A stretch of 24,015 bases of DNA from an uncultured Clostridia bacterium (lineage in GTDB: Bacteria; Bacillota; Clostridia; Christensenellales; Borkfalkiaceae): assembly GCA_947629605.1 (NCBI GenBank), contig CANREK010000001.1, forward strand, positions 1-24,015, in the 5' to 3' direction. The notes under the pieces are model-generated. The model was not told the origin of the DNA. It did no database searches and saw only the letters and a list, made by a program, of their open reading frames with translations. The translations under genes were made by a program, and so were the position numbers. Positions 13,816 through 21,785 of this stretch are shown one piece after another. Each line of letters starts with the position of its first letter. Position 1 is the stretch's first letter.

Positions 13816-16800
13816 CTACATGACCGTATCTCCGCCGAGACGGGATTCGACCTCGGAGAGTTTGACGGAGACGATCTTGGAAACGCCCTTTTCTTCCATC
13901 GTGACACCGAAGAGACTGTCCGCCTGATTCATCGTCGGCTTTCTGTGCGTGATGACGATAAACTGCGTATCCTGCGAGAATTTTTTGAGATACTTGGCAA
14001 ATCTGTCGACATTGGCCTCGTCGAGCGCGGCCTCGATCTCGTCGAGGATACAGAAGGGCATGGGGTTGGTTTTGAGAATGGCAAAGAGGATGGCGATCGC
14101 AGTGAGCGCCCGCTCGCCGCCCGAGAGCAGCGAGATCTTGGCGAGCTTCTTCCCCGGGGGACAGGCGATGATCTCAACGCCCGCATCGAGGGGATCGGCG
14201 CAGTCGGTGTAGTCGAGCTGCATCTCTGCCTTGCCGCCGCCGAAGAGTTCCTTAAAGATCTGCGTGAAGTTCTTGTTGATCTCGTTGAAGCCCTCGTCGA
14301 ACTTCCTCTGCATCTCGGTTTTGAGCTCTTCGAGCACGGTCGTGAGGTCCATGATGCCCTTGTCGAGGTCGTCCTTTTGCGTCTGCATGTCGCTGTAACG
14401 CTCAAAGAGGGCGGCGTAGTCCTCTTCGGCCCGCGGGTTGATGGGCCCGAGCGCCGTGATCTTGCGCTTTAAGTTGGCGATATTGTTGGCGGCCTGTGAG
14501 AGGTCGTATTCGGGATCGCGATATTCGAGCGCGGTCTCGTAGGTGAGCTGGTATTCCTCTTCCATGCGCTGCTGCATGTTTTCGAGAAGGGTCTCGGCCT
14601 TGGAAATTTCCAGCTCGCTCTGGTGCTTCTTTTCGGAGAGCGTCATCTGGCGGGCGAGGAGCTTTCTCTTCTCCTCCGCGAGGAGGGTCTGCCGCTCGTA
14701 GACGGCCTTCTTTTCCTCATCCGCCGCGGCGAGTTTCTTGCGGAGAATGCCGACGGCTTCCTGTTCTTCCTCGGTGAGCGCCGCCTTCTCCTCGTCGCGC
14801 TTCAAGGCCTCGATCTGCTTCTCGGTGCCCGCGATGGAAGAGCGCGTCTCCTCTACTTTCAACAATAAGTCCTGTTTTTCCTGTTTGAGGCGGGCGAGGT
14901 TGTCCTCGTCCGAGGCGAGCGTACTGCGGAGCGTCGCACCCTCGACTTCGAGCGCGTGCAGGCTCTCCGAGAGGGCGTCGCGGTTCTCTTTGAGTTTGCC
15001 GATCTCGACCTCCCGCTCCCCCGCTTCCTTGGCGGCCTCGCTGCGGATCCTGCTGAGAAGTTCCTCGTTTTCGGCCGAAGAGAGCACCTCGCTTTCGAGT
15101 TCGTCGGCCTTCCGCGTGAGCTGGGCAAGGAGGGCCGTGAAGTCGGCGATGTCCTTGTCGGCATCGGCGATGAGCGAGACGATGGCGAGTTCCTTCTCCG
15201 ACAGCGCGGCAAAGCTGGCCGTCTGCTCCTGCACCTTGATGCGGAAGGCCTCGTAGGCCGCCCGTGCCTCGTCGAGGTCCTTGCCGCACGATTCGAGCGC
15301 CCCTTTGAGCTTTTCGATGACCGCCGTCTTTTTGGCGATCTCGTCCTCGCATTCCTTGATGCGGCGTTCCCCCGCAAAGAGGTGGCCGCTCTCTTTCCGT
15401 CTCGAACCGCCCGTGATGGCGCCCGAGGTCGCAATGGTGTCCCCGTCGAGGGTGACGATGCGGAAGGCGTGCGGATAGCGCTTGGAGATGTTCGTCGCGC
15501 TCGCGATCGTGTCGACGATGAGCGTGTTGCCGAGAAGGTTGGTGACGACACTGCTGTAATAGGGATCGTACTTGACGAGTTCGTCGGCGAGCCCCATTGC
15601 CCCGCTCTCACGGAGCGCGGAGCGGACCTCCGCGGAGTTGACGCGGGAGCGCATGCCGTCGACGGGAAGGAAAGTGACGACGCCCCAGCCCGTGCGCTTT
15701 AAGTATTCGACGAGCCATCTCGCGTCGTCCTGCGTGGCCGTGACGAGGTTCTGCATGGCCGCACCGAAGGCCGTCTCGATGGCGACTTCGTATTTTTTAT
15801 CGGTATGTACGATGTCCGCGATCGCGCCCTTGATGCGCCGCCCCACTTCGGGATTCTTCTGCCCTTCGAGTTGGAGACGGCGAACGGAATCGCGGTAGCC
15901 CTCAAATTGATTTTTGAGGCTCTTGTAGAGTTCGAGATTGTTCTTGTAGCTTGCGATGGAGGAATTGGCCTCGACGATCTCCTGCGAGATCCTGCGCTCG
16001 CTGTTGGCGAGGTCGGAGATCTCGGAGGCGAGAGCGCTCTCCTCGTCGTTCTTCTTGTTGAGGAAGGCCTCGCAGAGCGCCTTTTCTTTGAGGCACTCCT
16101 CCTTTTGGCGGACATATTCGGTGCGGCGGGTCTGCGCCTTTTCGATGGCCGCCCTGACCTCGGCCGCACGGTCCTGCGCGGCGTCGCGCTTTGCCGCAAG
16201 ACTGCCCGCGTTGGCCCTGAGGTCCGCAAGGTTTTCCACGGAGGAGAGCTCGCTCGCCCGCTTTTCGACGGAGAGCTTTTCGTAGGCCGTGATCCGCGCT
16301 TCGGCTTCGCGCAGTTTCATCGTGAGCTCTGCGCTCTCCCTGCCGATCTCGGCGGAACGCTCCCGCATCTTGCCGAGCTTCTTTTCGCCCTCTGCGACGA
16401 GCCCGTCGATGGTCTTGGTGCGGCGGACAGAGTAATCCACCGTCTCGGAAGCGGCGGCAAGTTCGCGCTTGTAGCTCTCGATACGGGCGGAAAGCACCTT
16501 GGCCTCCCCCGTCTTGTGCTCCATGCCGACCTCGTAGAGGCGGAGATTGTCATTGAGATCGCGGAGAACGGCGTCGTTGCGTTCCACCTGTCCCCTCGCG
16601 TCGGTCTCCTCGTTGTCGACCTCGGCAAGGCGCGCCTCGACGCCCGAGAGCTCCCGTTCGGCCTCTTCGATCTTCTTTCTGTGGCGGCCCGTCTCCTCGG
16701 TGAAGTTCTCATAGCGGAGAAGATAGGTATTGACTTCCTCGTGGCGGAGGTCCTCATAGTACCCGCGATATTTTTTGGCGGTCTCGGCCTGCTGTTCGAG

Positions 16801-17412
16801 GGGGCGGAGCTGTTTTTCGGCCTCGTCCATTCTCTGGATGAACACGGTGAGGTTGTCCCGCGCGTTCTGCAATTTATTCTCGATCTCGCGGCGTTGCAGT
16901 TTGAACTTCATGACGCCCGTCGCCTCTTCAAAGACGGCACGCCTGTCCTCGGGCTTGGCGTTCATGATGAGGTCCACCCTGTTCTGCCCGATGATGGAGT
17001 AGCCCTCCTTGCCGATCCCGACGTCATGCAGGAGCGCGACGATCTCTTTGAGCCTGCACGGCTGCATATTGAGAAGGTACTCGCTCTCGCCCGAGCGGTA
17101 GAGACGGCGCGTCATGGCGACCTCGGAATAGTCGACGTCGAAGAGGCGTGTCGAATTGTCGAACACGAGCGTAACTTCGCAGTAGCTGAGCTGACGCCGC
17201 GCCTCGGTGCCGTTGAAGATGACGTCCTGCATGGAAGTGCCGCGCAGGACCTTTGCCGACTGTTCGCCGAGCACCCATCTTACGGCGTCGGCGACGTTGG
17301 ATTTGCCGCAGCCGTTGGGGCCGACGATACAGGTGACGCCGTCCTCGAATTTGATGGAGGTCTTGTCTGCGAAGGATTTGAACCCCGCCACCTTGATTTC
17401 TTTCAGATTCAA
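13816..17412 (-). CDS. smc: Chromosome segregation ATPase SMC
   Basis: A 1198-residue protein of normal length for SMC, which with ScpA and ScpB compacts and aligns chromosomes by loop extrusion. The N-terminal head has 'VAGFKSFADKT' and Walker A GPNGCGKS at 31-38. Two long coiled-coil arms (about 170-500 and 690-1030) flank the hinge (about 505-680, with 'GAITGGSRRKESGHLF' near its end). The C-terminal head carries the signature LSGGE at 1096-1100 and Walker B 'FCILDEIEAALDE' with Asp1124/Glu1125. The start codon is TTG, overlapping the rnc stop (TTGA), with a GAGAGG site 8 bases upstream; the next family-conserved residues follow at once, so this start is sound. Confidence 0.98.
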   Translation of the reverse strand: MNLKEIKVAGFKSFADKTSIKFEDGVTCIVGPNGCGKSNVADAVRWVLGEQSAKVLRGTSMQDVIFNGTEARRQLSYCEVTLVFDNSTRLFDVDYSEVAMTRRLYRSGESEYLLNMQPCRLKEIVALLHDVGIGKEGYSIIGQNRVDLIMNAKPEDRRAVFEEATGVMKFKLQRREIENKLQNARDNLTVFIQRMDEAEKQLRPLEQQAETAKKYRGYYEDLRHEEVNTYLLRYENFTEETGRHRKKIEEAERELSGVEARLAEVDNEETDARGQVERNDAVLRDLNDNLRLYEVGMEHKTGEAKVLSARIESYKRELAAASETVDYSVRRTKTIDGLVAEGEKKLGKMRERSAEIGRESAELTMKLREAEARITAYEKLSVEKRASELSSVENLADLRANAGSLAAKRDAAQDRAAEVRAAIEKAQTRRTEYVRQKEECLKEKALCEAFLNKKNDEESALASEISDLANSERRISQEIVEANSSIASYKNNLELYKSLKNQFEGYRDSVRRLQLEGQKNPEVGRRIKGAIADIVHTDKKYEVAIETAFGAAMQNLVTATQDDARWLVEYLKRTGWGVVTFLPVDGMRSRVNSAEVRSALRESGAMGLADELVKYDPYYSSVVTNLLGNTLIVDTIASATNISKRYPHAFRIVTLDGDTIATSGAITGGSRRKESGHLFAGERRIKECEDEIAKKTAVIEKLKGALESCGKDLDEARAAYEAFRIKVQEQTASFAALSEKELAIVSLIADADKDIADFTALLAQLTRKADELESEVLSSAENEELLSRIRSEAAKEAGEREVEIGKLKENRDALSESLHALEVEGATLRSTLASDEDNLARLKQEKQDLLLKVEETRSSIAGTEKQIEALKRDEEKAALTEEEQEAVGILRKKLAAADEEKKAVYERQTLLAEEKRKLLARQMTLSEKKHQSELEISKAETLLENMQQRMEEEYQLTYETALEYRDPEYDLSQAANNIANLKRKITALGPINPRAEEDYAALFERYSDMQTQKDDLDKGIMDLTTVLEELKTEMQRKFDEGFNEINKNFTQIFKELFGGGKAEMQLDYTDCADPLDAGVEIIACPPGKKLAKISLLSGGERALTAIAILFAILKTNPMPFCILDEIEAALDEANVDRFAKYLKKFSQDTQFIVITHRKPTMNQADSLFGVTMEEKGVSKIVSVKLSEVESRLGGDTVM

Positions 17413-18083
17413 TGCTGTGTCCTCTCTTTGAGTTTTTCAAGGAGCATCGCGGCCGCGCCTTCCTTTGCGGCCTGTTTGCTCTTTCCTCTTCCCGTCCCCC
17501 TTTCGCCGAGGGCCGTAACTTCCGCGACGAATTCCTCGCCGTCGGGGCGTTCGTGGTAGACGGGCGTCATCTTCGCCCTCTCCTGCACATACACTTGCAG
17601 GGCGGAGATGGGGTCTTTCATATCCATATATTCGAGATTTCTCTTCAAAAACTTTGCCGCCTCTTCGATGCCGCCATCGAGATAGATGCCCGCGGTCACG
17701 GCCTCGAAGATGCTCGAACGGACCTTGCCGCCCTTTCCGCCCATGTCCTCTTCGCGGTTGGAATGGCGCAAAAATTTCATGAGCCCCAACTTGTCCGCGA
17801 CGGGCGTCAACGCCTCCTTGGAGACATATCCCTTGCGCTTTTCGGTCAGTTTCCCCTCATCCTTGTCGGAAGTGCGGAAGAGATAGTCGGAGACGATGAG
17901 TTGCAGAACGGCGTCTCCCAAAAATTCCAGCCTCTCGTTGTCCTCGCCGCCGTGGGCGATGTTGTTGCGGTAGGTGGAGTGGGTGAAACAGGTCTTTAAG
18001 AGCGACTTATCGCGGAAGGTGTAGCCGATGGCCTCCTCCGCCTCCCGGTACGTCTCCTCCGTCCAATCCTCGCCGTTTTTCAT
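17409..18083 (-). CDS. rnc: Ribonuclease III with an altered active-site residue
   Basis: A 224-residue dsRNA endonuclease that processes rRNA and mRNA. The nuclease domain (1-150) has the signature 'NERLEFLGDAVL' at 49-60, giving acidic residues Glu50, Glu53 and Asp57, and Glu76 in 'DEGKLTEKR'. The second catalytic segment reads 'VRSSIFEAVTAGIYLDGG' (121-138): Glu127 is kept but the conserved Asp three residues before it is Ser124. The dsRNA-binding domain (about 155-220) is intact with 'GRGKSKQAAKEGAA'. The ATG overlaps the plsX stop by 4 bases and follows GGAGGAAGA. The gene lies between plsX and smc; acpP, often found between plsX and rnc, is absent. Confidence 0.96.
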   Translation of the reverse strand: MKNGEDWTEETYREAEEAIGYTFRDKSLLKTCFTHSTYRNNIAHGGEDNERLEFLGDAVLQLIVSDYLFRTSDKDEGKLTEKRKGYVSKEALTPVADKLGLMKFLRHSNREEDMGGKGGKVRSSIFEAVTAGIYLDGGIEEAAKFLKRNLEYMDMKDPISALQVYVQERAKMTPVYHERPDGEEFVAEVTALGERGTGRGKSKQAAKEGAAAMLLEKLKERTQH

Positions 18084-19102
18084 TCTTCCTCCGTTGAGGC
18101 GCCCGAGACGTTCAACATCTCCGCGATCTTGCCGATGAGGTCTCCCTCGTAGGCGTCGAGGATCTGGAACACGGCGGGCGTGATGCTGTTGGCCTTGGAG
18201 GAGCCGTGGCACTTGACGACGAGCTTTCTGAGCCCCAAGAACGGGCTCCCGCCGAGCTTGGCATAGTCGAGCATGTCACGAAGGCGATTGATCTGCTTCT
18301 TTGCAAACAGATAGCTGAGCTTACTGCCGAAATTTTTCTTGAATTCCGTCTTTAAGACGGCGGAGACCGTCTTTCCGCATCCCTCCACGGCCTTTAAGGC
18401 GATGTTGCCCGAGAAGCCGTCCGAGACGACGATGTCGACGTCGCCGTACATGATGTCTCTCCCCTCGACGTTGCCGACAAAATCGATGCCGCCAAAGTCT
18501 TTGAGAAGGGCAAACGCCTCTTGGTGCAGGGGGTCTCCCTTGTGCTCCTCGGTGCCGTTGTTGAGAAGGCCGACCTTGGGATGTTCGATGCCCTTGGTCC
18601 GCGCATACGCCGTTGCCATGAGGGCGAATTGCACGAGATATTGGGGCTTGCACTCGGCATTCGCGCCGCAGTCGCAAAGCAGGGTCTGCCCGCCGTGCAC
18701 GTTGGGGATCCCGGGGCAGAGGGCGGGGCGAAGGATGCCCTTGATCCGCCCGATGTGCATGACGCCGCCCGTGAGCACTGCGCCCGTCGAACCCGCGGAG
18801 AGGAACCCCGCAACGTCCGGCTCGTCTTTGAGCATTCTGAGCCCGACGACGAGGGAACTATCCCGCTTGGTCCTGACGGCGGAAGTGGGGATATCGTCGC
18901 CCGTGATGACTTCCTTGCAGGGAATGACCTCGACGCGGTCGGGGTCGTAACTGTACTTTGCGAGTTCCCGCTCCACAAGCGCCTCATCGCCCGTAAAGAC
19001 GAGGGAAAAATTCTTTCTCTTTTCGAGCGCAAGGAGCGCTCCTTTTATGATCTCCGCGGGGGCGTTGTCGCCGCCCATCGCGTCTACGATAACTCTTACC
19101 AT
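18080..19102 (-). CDS. plsX: Phosphate acyltransferase PlsX
   Basis: A 340-residue peripheral enzyme that converts acyl-ACP to acyl-phosphate, the donor for PlsY in phospholipid synthesis. It starts 'MVRVIVDAMGGDNAP', the family hallmark. 'GFLSAGSTGAVLTGG', 'LCDCGANAECKP', 'GLLNNGTEEHKG', 'VVSDGFSGNIALK' and 'CHGSS' follow in order. The start at 19102 has GGAGAGG upstream; an in-frame extension to 19312 runs through the promoter and is not coding. It is the first gene of a plsX-rnc-smc operon with overlapping genes. Together with cdsA it links this region to membrane lipid supply. Confidence 0.97.
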   Translation of the reverse strand: MVRVIVDAMGGDNAPAEIIKGALLALEKRKNFSLVFTGDEALVERELAKYSYDPDRVEVIPCKEVITGDDIPTSAVRTKRDSSLVVGLRMLKDEPDVAGFLSAGSTGAVLTGGVMHIGRIKGILRPALCPGIPNVHGGQTLLCDCGANAECKPQYLVQFALMATAYARTKGIEHPKVGLLNNGTEEHKGDPLHQEAFALLKDFGGIDFVGNVEGRDIMYGDVDIVVSDGFSGNIALKAVEGCGKTVSAVLKTEFKKNFGSKLSYLFAKKQINRLRDMLDYAKLGGSPFLGLRKLVVKCHGSSKANSITPAVFQILDAYEGDLIGKIAEMLNVSGASTEEE

Positions 19103-19139
19103 TTTCTGCCTCTCTCCGTATAAAAAACGATACGTAGTT

Positions 19140-19168
19140 ATTATACCATTTTTTTTTGGAAAAGACAA
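19140..19168 (-). promoter_or_regulatory. Promoter of plsX-rnc-smc
   Basis: On the minus strand TTGTCT (19163-19168) and TATAAT (19140-19145) are 17 bases apart; the spacer has a run of nine A, and TGG before the -10 gives an extended -10. Transcription should start near 19133, leaving about 30 bases of leader with the GGAGAGG site. Confidence 0.88.
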
Positions 19169-19301
19169 TTCTTTGCGGCAATTTTCAGGGCGGGAAACGG
19201 TATATTTCCGCAAGAAATCGTCAAAAATGCGGGTACGGTGAGCGAAATGTCCTCCCGTTACATACAATGATAGCGGAGGATGCTCACAAAAGAGGTTATG
19301 T

Positions 19302-19664
19302 ATGATCGTCAAACGCGGAGAATTGTATTATGCGGATCTGAGCCCCGTGGTGGGGAGCGAACAGGGCGGCGTGCGTCCCGTGCTCGTCGTGCAGAACGAT
19401 ACGGGAAACAAATACTCCCCCACCGTCATCGCCGCTGCCGTGACGAGCAAGATCCACAAGGCACGGCTCCCCACGCACATCGAACTGCCGTCCGCATTCG
19501 GCCTCGCGCGGGACAGCGTCATTCTTTTGGAGCAGATCCGTACGATCGACAAAAAGAGGTTGATGGCGCGGATCGGGGAACTTCCCCCCTCCACCATGTC
19601 CCGCGTCAACCGTGCGATCCTCATAAGTCTCGGCTTTGACAGCAGCATTGAGGCGAAGCCGTAA
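19302..19664 (+). CDS. ndoA: MazF/EndoA-type mRNA interferase toxin, no antitoxin gene visible
   Basis: A 120-residue protein very close to Bacillus EndoA: 'MIVKRGELYYADLSPVVGSE' and 'QGGVRPVLVVQND' at the start, 'LPTHIELP' and 'RDSVILLEQIRTIDKKRL' later. The catalytic pair is present as Arg25 and Thr48. EndoA cuts single-stranded mRNA at short specific sites and is normally neutralised by a ribbon-helix-helix antitoxin encoded just upstream. Here the upstream neighbour is the divergent plsX, 199 bases away, and that gap holds the plsX promoter and no antitoxin-like frame. A GAGG ribosome site lies 6 bases before the ATG. The promoter is unclear; CATACAAT at 19261 looks like a sporulation-sigma -10 but no -35 supports it. 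Confidence 0.95.
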   Translation: MIVKRGELYYADLSPVVGSEQGGVRPVLVVQNDTGNKYSPTVIAAAVTSKIHKARLPTHIELPSAFGLARDSVILLEQIRTIDKKRLMARIGELPPSTMSRVNRAILISLGFDSSIEAKP

Positions 19665-19670
19665 TATTGC

Positions 19671-19703
19671 GCGGCGGAATGCTATGTACACCCATTCCGC
19701 CGC
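19671..19703 (+). other. Perfect 11-bp inverted repeat after the mazF/ndoA stop
   Basis: GCGGCGGAATG (19671-19681) and CATTCCGCCGC (19693-19703) form a stem with an 11-base loop, starting 6 bases after the stop codon. There is no T-run, so it is not a standard terminator. It may stabilise the mRNA 3' end or be part of the following repeat block. Confidence 0.6.
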
Positions 19704-19724
19704 CGTGCACGGCGGCACGCCGTG

Positions 19725-19940
19725 CGCTCATGCTGACCCTGAGCGCAGTCGAAGGGGAAGCATCCCGGCAAACGGGCGGTGTAACACCCCCTCAGTCGCG
19801 CAAGGACAGCGCGACAGCTCCCCCTCAAGGGGGCGCCAAGAGTCCGCCTTGCCCACCCCTCGAGGGGTGGGTGTCACGCAGTGACGGGAGGGGTGCCATT
19901 CTCAATCCCCGCCGCAATTTTTAATTTTTCATTTTGAATT
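19725..19940. repeat. Composite repeat block (families B and A, AT tail) after mazF/ndoA
   Basis: A short family B piece (GCTCATGCTGACCCTGAGCG ... GAAGCATCCC) is followed by family A at 19760-19899, nearly the same as 1559-1690 and in the same orientation, and then the AT-rich tail at 19913-19940. No gene is supported in this 300-base gap. Confidence 0.85.
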
Positions 19941-19944
19941 TCCC

Positions 19945-19972
19945 CCGTTGCGGCGAATGCAACGGTTTTTTT
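19945..19972 (+). terminator. Intrinsic terminator upstream of the aminopeptidase gene
   Basis: A perfect 7-bp stem CCGTTGC / GCAACGG with a 7-base loop is followed by seven T. It would stop transcripts from mazF/ndoA that read through the repeat block. The next promoter begins 2 bases later. Confidence 0.85.
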
Positions 19973-19973
19973 C

Positions 19974-20002
19974 TTGCCTCAAAGCGTTTTGTGTGCTATA
20001 AT
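19974..20002 (+). promoter_or_regulatory. Promoter of the M18 aminopeptidase gene
   Basis: TTGCCT (19974-19979) and TATAAT (19997-20002) are 17 bases apart, with TGC before the -10. The expected start is near 20009, about 25 bases before the ATG. Confidence 0.87.
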
Positions 20003-20034
20003 CTGTGGTATAAGAAAAGAAAGCGGAGGAAACC

Positions 20035-21435
20035 ATGTCAGACAAAAAGAGCAAGGGCCAAGCGCTGCAAAAGGCGCTCGCCTACAAAAAACAAAATTAC
20101 TATGAACAGGCCGACAAGGCCGAGCGGAAGGCCATCTTCGCCTATGCGGAGGGGTATAAAAACTTCCTCAACGCCGCCAAGACCGAGCGCGAGGCAACGG
20201 ACTATGCCGTTTCCGCCGCCGAGAAGGCGGGATTCACCGAATATCACTTCGGCGATGCGCTCCGTGCGGGCGACAAAAAGTATTTTATCAACCGCGGCAA
20301 GTCCGTCGTCGTGTTCCGCGTCGGAACGCTCCCCTTGGAAGAGGATGGGCTCCGCATCATCGCCTCGCATATCGACGCCCCGCGCGTGGACATCAAGCAG
20401 AATCCTCTCTATGAGGACAGCGGCATGGCCTTTCTCAAAACGCACTACTACGGCGGCATCAAAAAGTATCAATGGACAGCGATCCCCCTCGCCCTGCACG
20501 GCGTCGTCATCTTAAAAGACGGCACCAAGGTGACGGTCAAAGTCGGCGAAGATCCCAAGGACCCCGTGTTCTACATCAACGACCTTCTCCCCCACCTCGG
20601 CGGCGAACAGATGAGCGGCAGTGCCAATAAGCTCATCGAGGGCGAACAGCTCAACGTGCTCGTCGGCGGCATGCCCTATCCCGACGACGAGGTCGACGGC
20701 AAGATCAAGCTCAACGTTTTGAATGTCCTGCACGACAAATACGGCATCGAAGAGGAAGATTTCCTCTCCGCGGAGCTCTCCGCCGTGCCCGCCTTCCCCG
20801 CCCGCGACGTCGGCTTTGACAGGGCCCTCATCGGCGCCTACGGCCATGACGACAGGGTCTGCGCCTATCCCGCATTGACGGCGGTGCTCGACAACGACAC
20901 CCCTCATACCGTGCTCGCCATGCTCGTCGACAAGGAAGAGATCGGCAGCGAGGGCAACACGGGCATTCAATCCAAGGTCTACGAGGACCTCATGGAGGAG
21001 ATCTCCCTCGCCATGGGCGCCAATTTCAGAAAGGTCAGGGCGGCGTCGAAGTGCCTCTCCTCGGATGTGACGGCGGCATTCGACCCCAACTTTGCGGGCG
21101 TCTACGAGAAGATGAACGCCGCAATGCTCTCCTGCGGGACTGCGATGTGCAAGTTCACGGGCGCACGGGGCAAGAGCGGCAGTAACGACGCCAATGCGGA
21201 ATTCATCGGCGAGGTCAGAAAGATGTTCGCAGAGGGCGGCGTCGTCTGGCAGACGGCCGAGCTCGGCAAGGTGGATATCGGCGGCGGCGGAACGGTCGCA
21301 AAGTTCGTGGCCAACCTCAACATCGACACCGTCGATCTCGGCGTGCCCGTCATCTCGATGCACGCACCGTGGGAAGTCATCTCCAAGGCCGATTTGTATA
21401 GCAATTACAAGGCATTTTTGGCATTCATGAAATAA
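20035..21435 (+). CDS. M18 family zinc aminopeptidase
   Basis: A 466-residue metallopeptidase of the M18 family, the length of the clostridial 'M18 family aminopeptidase 1' type. It removes N-terminal residues from peptides in the cytoplasm using two zinc ions. Visible metal and catalytic sites are His112 in 'SHIDAPR', Asp272 in 'GHDDR', the Glu301/Glu302 pair in 'DKEEIGSEG', Asp344 in 'SSDVT' and His443 in 'SMHAPWE'. All expected positions are present, so it should be active. The ATG follows GGAGG by 5 bases. It stands alone with its own promoter and terminator. Confidence 0.95.
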   Translation: MSDKKSKGQALQKALAYKKQNYYEQADKAERKAIFAYAEGYKNFLNAAKTEREATDYAVSAAEKAGFTEYHFGDALRAGDKKYFINRGKSVVVFRVGTLPLEEDGLRIIASHIDAPRVDIKQNPLYEDSGMAFLKTHYYGGIKKYQWTAIPLALHGVVILKDGTKVTVKVGEDPKDPVFYINDLLPHLGGEQMSGSANKLIEGEQLNVLVGGMPYPDDEVDGKIKLNVLNVLHDKYGIEEEDFLSAELSAVPAFPARDVGFDRALIGAYGHDDRVCAYPALTAVLDNDTPHTVLAMLVDKEEIGSEGNTGIQSKVYEDLMEEISLAMGANFRKVRAASKCLSSDVTAAFDPNFAGVYEKMNAAMLSCGTAMCKFTGARGKSGSNDANAEFIGEVRKMFAEGGVVWQTAELGKVDIGGGGTVAKFVANLNIDTVDLGVPVISMHAPWEVISKADLYSNYKAFLAFMK

Positions 21436-21446
21436 GCGTATCCGCA

Positions 21447-21476
21447 TAAAAACGGCGACATATGTCGCCGTTTTTT
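21447..21476 (+). terminator. Intrinsic terminator after the M18 aminopeptidase
   Basis: A perfect palindrome AACGGCGACATATGTCGCCGTT-type stem (11 bp, 21451-21472) is preceded by A and followed by six T, 12 bases after the stop codon. Confidence 0.92.
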
Positions 21477-21499
21477 GATGTCTGCCCCATGTTTGGCGG

Positions 21500-21752
21500 A
21501 GAGTCAAGTGCGTGTGCGGCGTCATGCTGAGCAGTAGAGTAAGAACGCAGTCTATGGAAGCGTGTCCGAAGCATCTCGCCGCACAATTGTGAATATCGCC
21601 CCGCGAGATTCTTCGAAATTGCCCCAATACGCTCTATGAGCCTCGTGGCTCAGAATGACGCGGGGCGGCAATGCGGTGACCCACCCCCTACCCCCCTCCT
21701 CGGGAGGGGGCGTTTTCACCGCAATTTTTCATTTTTAATTTTTAATTTTCAA
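21500..21752. repeat. Family B repeat block with GC-rich piece and AT tail
   Basis: A family B unit (GTGCGGCGTCATGCTGAGCA ... GTCCGAAGCATCTCGCCGCA ... CGCGAGATTCTTCG ... GTGGCTCAGAATGACGCGGG) closely resembles the unit at 3245. Next come a GC-rich piece related to the structured element (CCCCCTACCCCCCTCCTCGG, 21685-21704) and the AT-rich tail. It lies between two convergent genes; no coding region is supported. Confidence 0.85.
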
Positions 21753-21784
21753 TTAAAAAAACACCCCATTGGGGTGTTTTTTGG
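21753..21784. terminator. Bidirectional intrinsic terminator after rplQ
   Basis: The stem ACACCCC / GGGGTGT with a tiny loop is flanked by an A-run and a T-run, so it works on both strands. It ends the rpsK-rpsD-rpoA-rplQ operon 2 bases after the rplQ stop. Confidence 0.92.
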
Positions 21785-21785
21785 G

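Noticed and set aside
15805..17559. A 584-codon open frame on the plus strand, and many similar long frames opposite smc, ffh, rplQ and others
   Set aside because: They lie fully antisense to strongly supported genes, show no family pattern, and are expected in GC-rich coding DNA.
19259..19268. A TACAT site (EndoA cuts UACAU in Bacillus) and a CATACAAT sporulation-like -10 box upstream of ndoA, suggesting autoregulation or sporulation control
   Set aside because: A five-base site is expected by chance, the transcription start is unknown, and no matching -35 element is present.
19103..19312. An upstream extension of plsX by 70 codons
   Set aside because: It runs through a good promoter and lacks homology; the family start 'MVRVIVDAMGGD' has a ribosome site.
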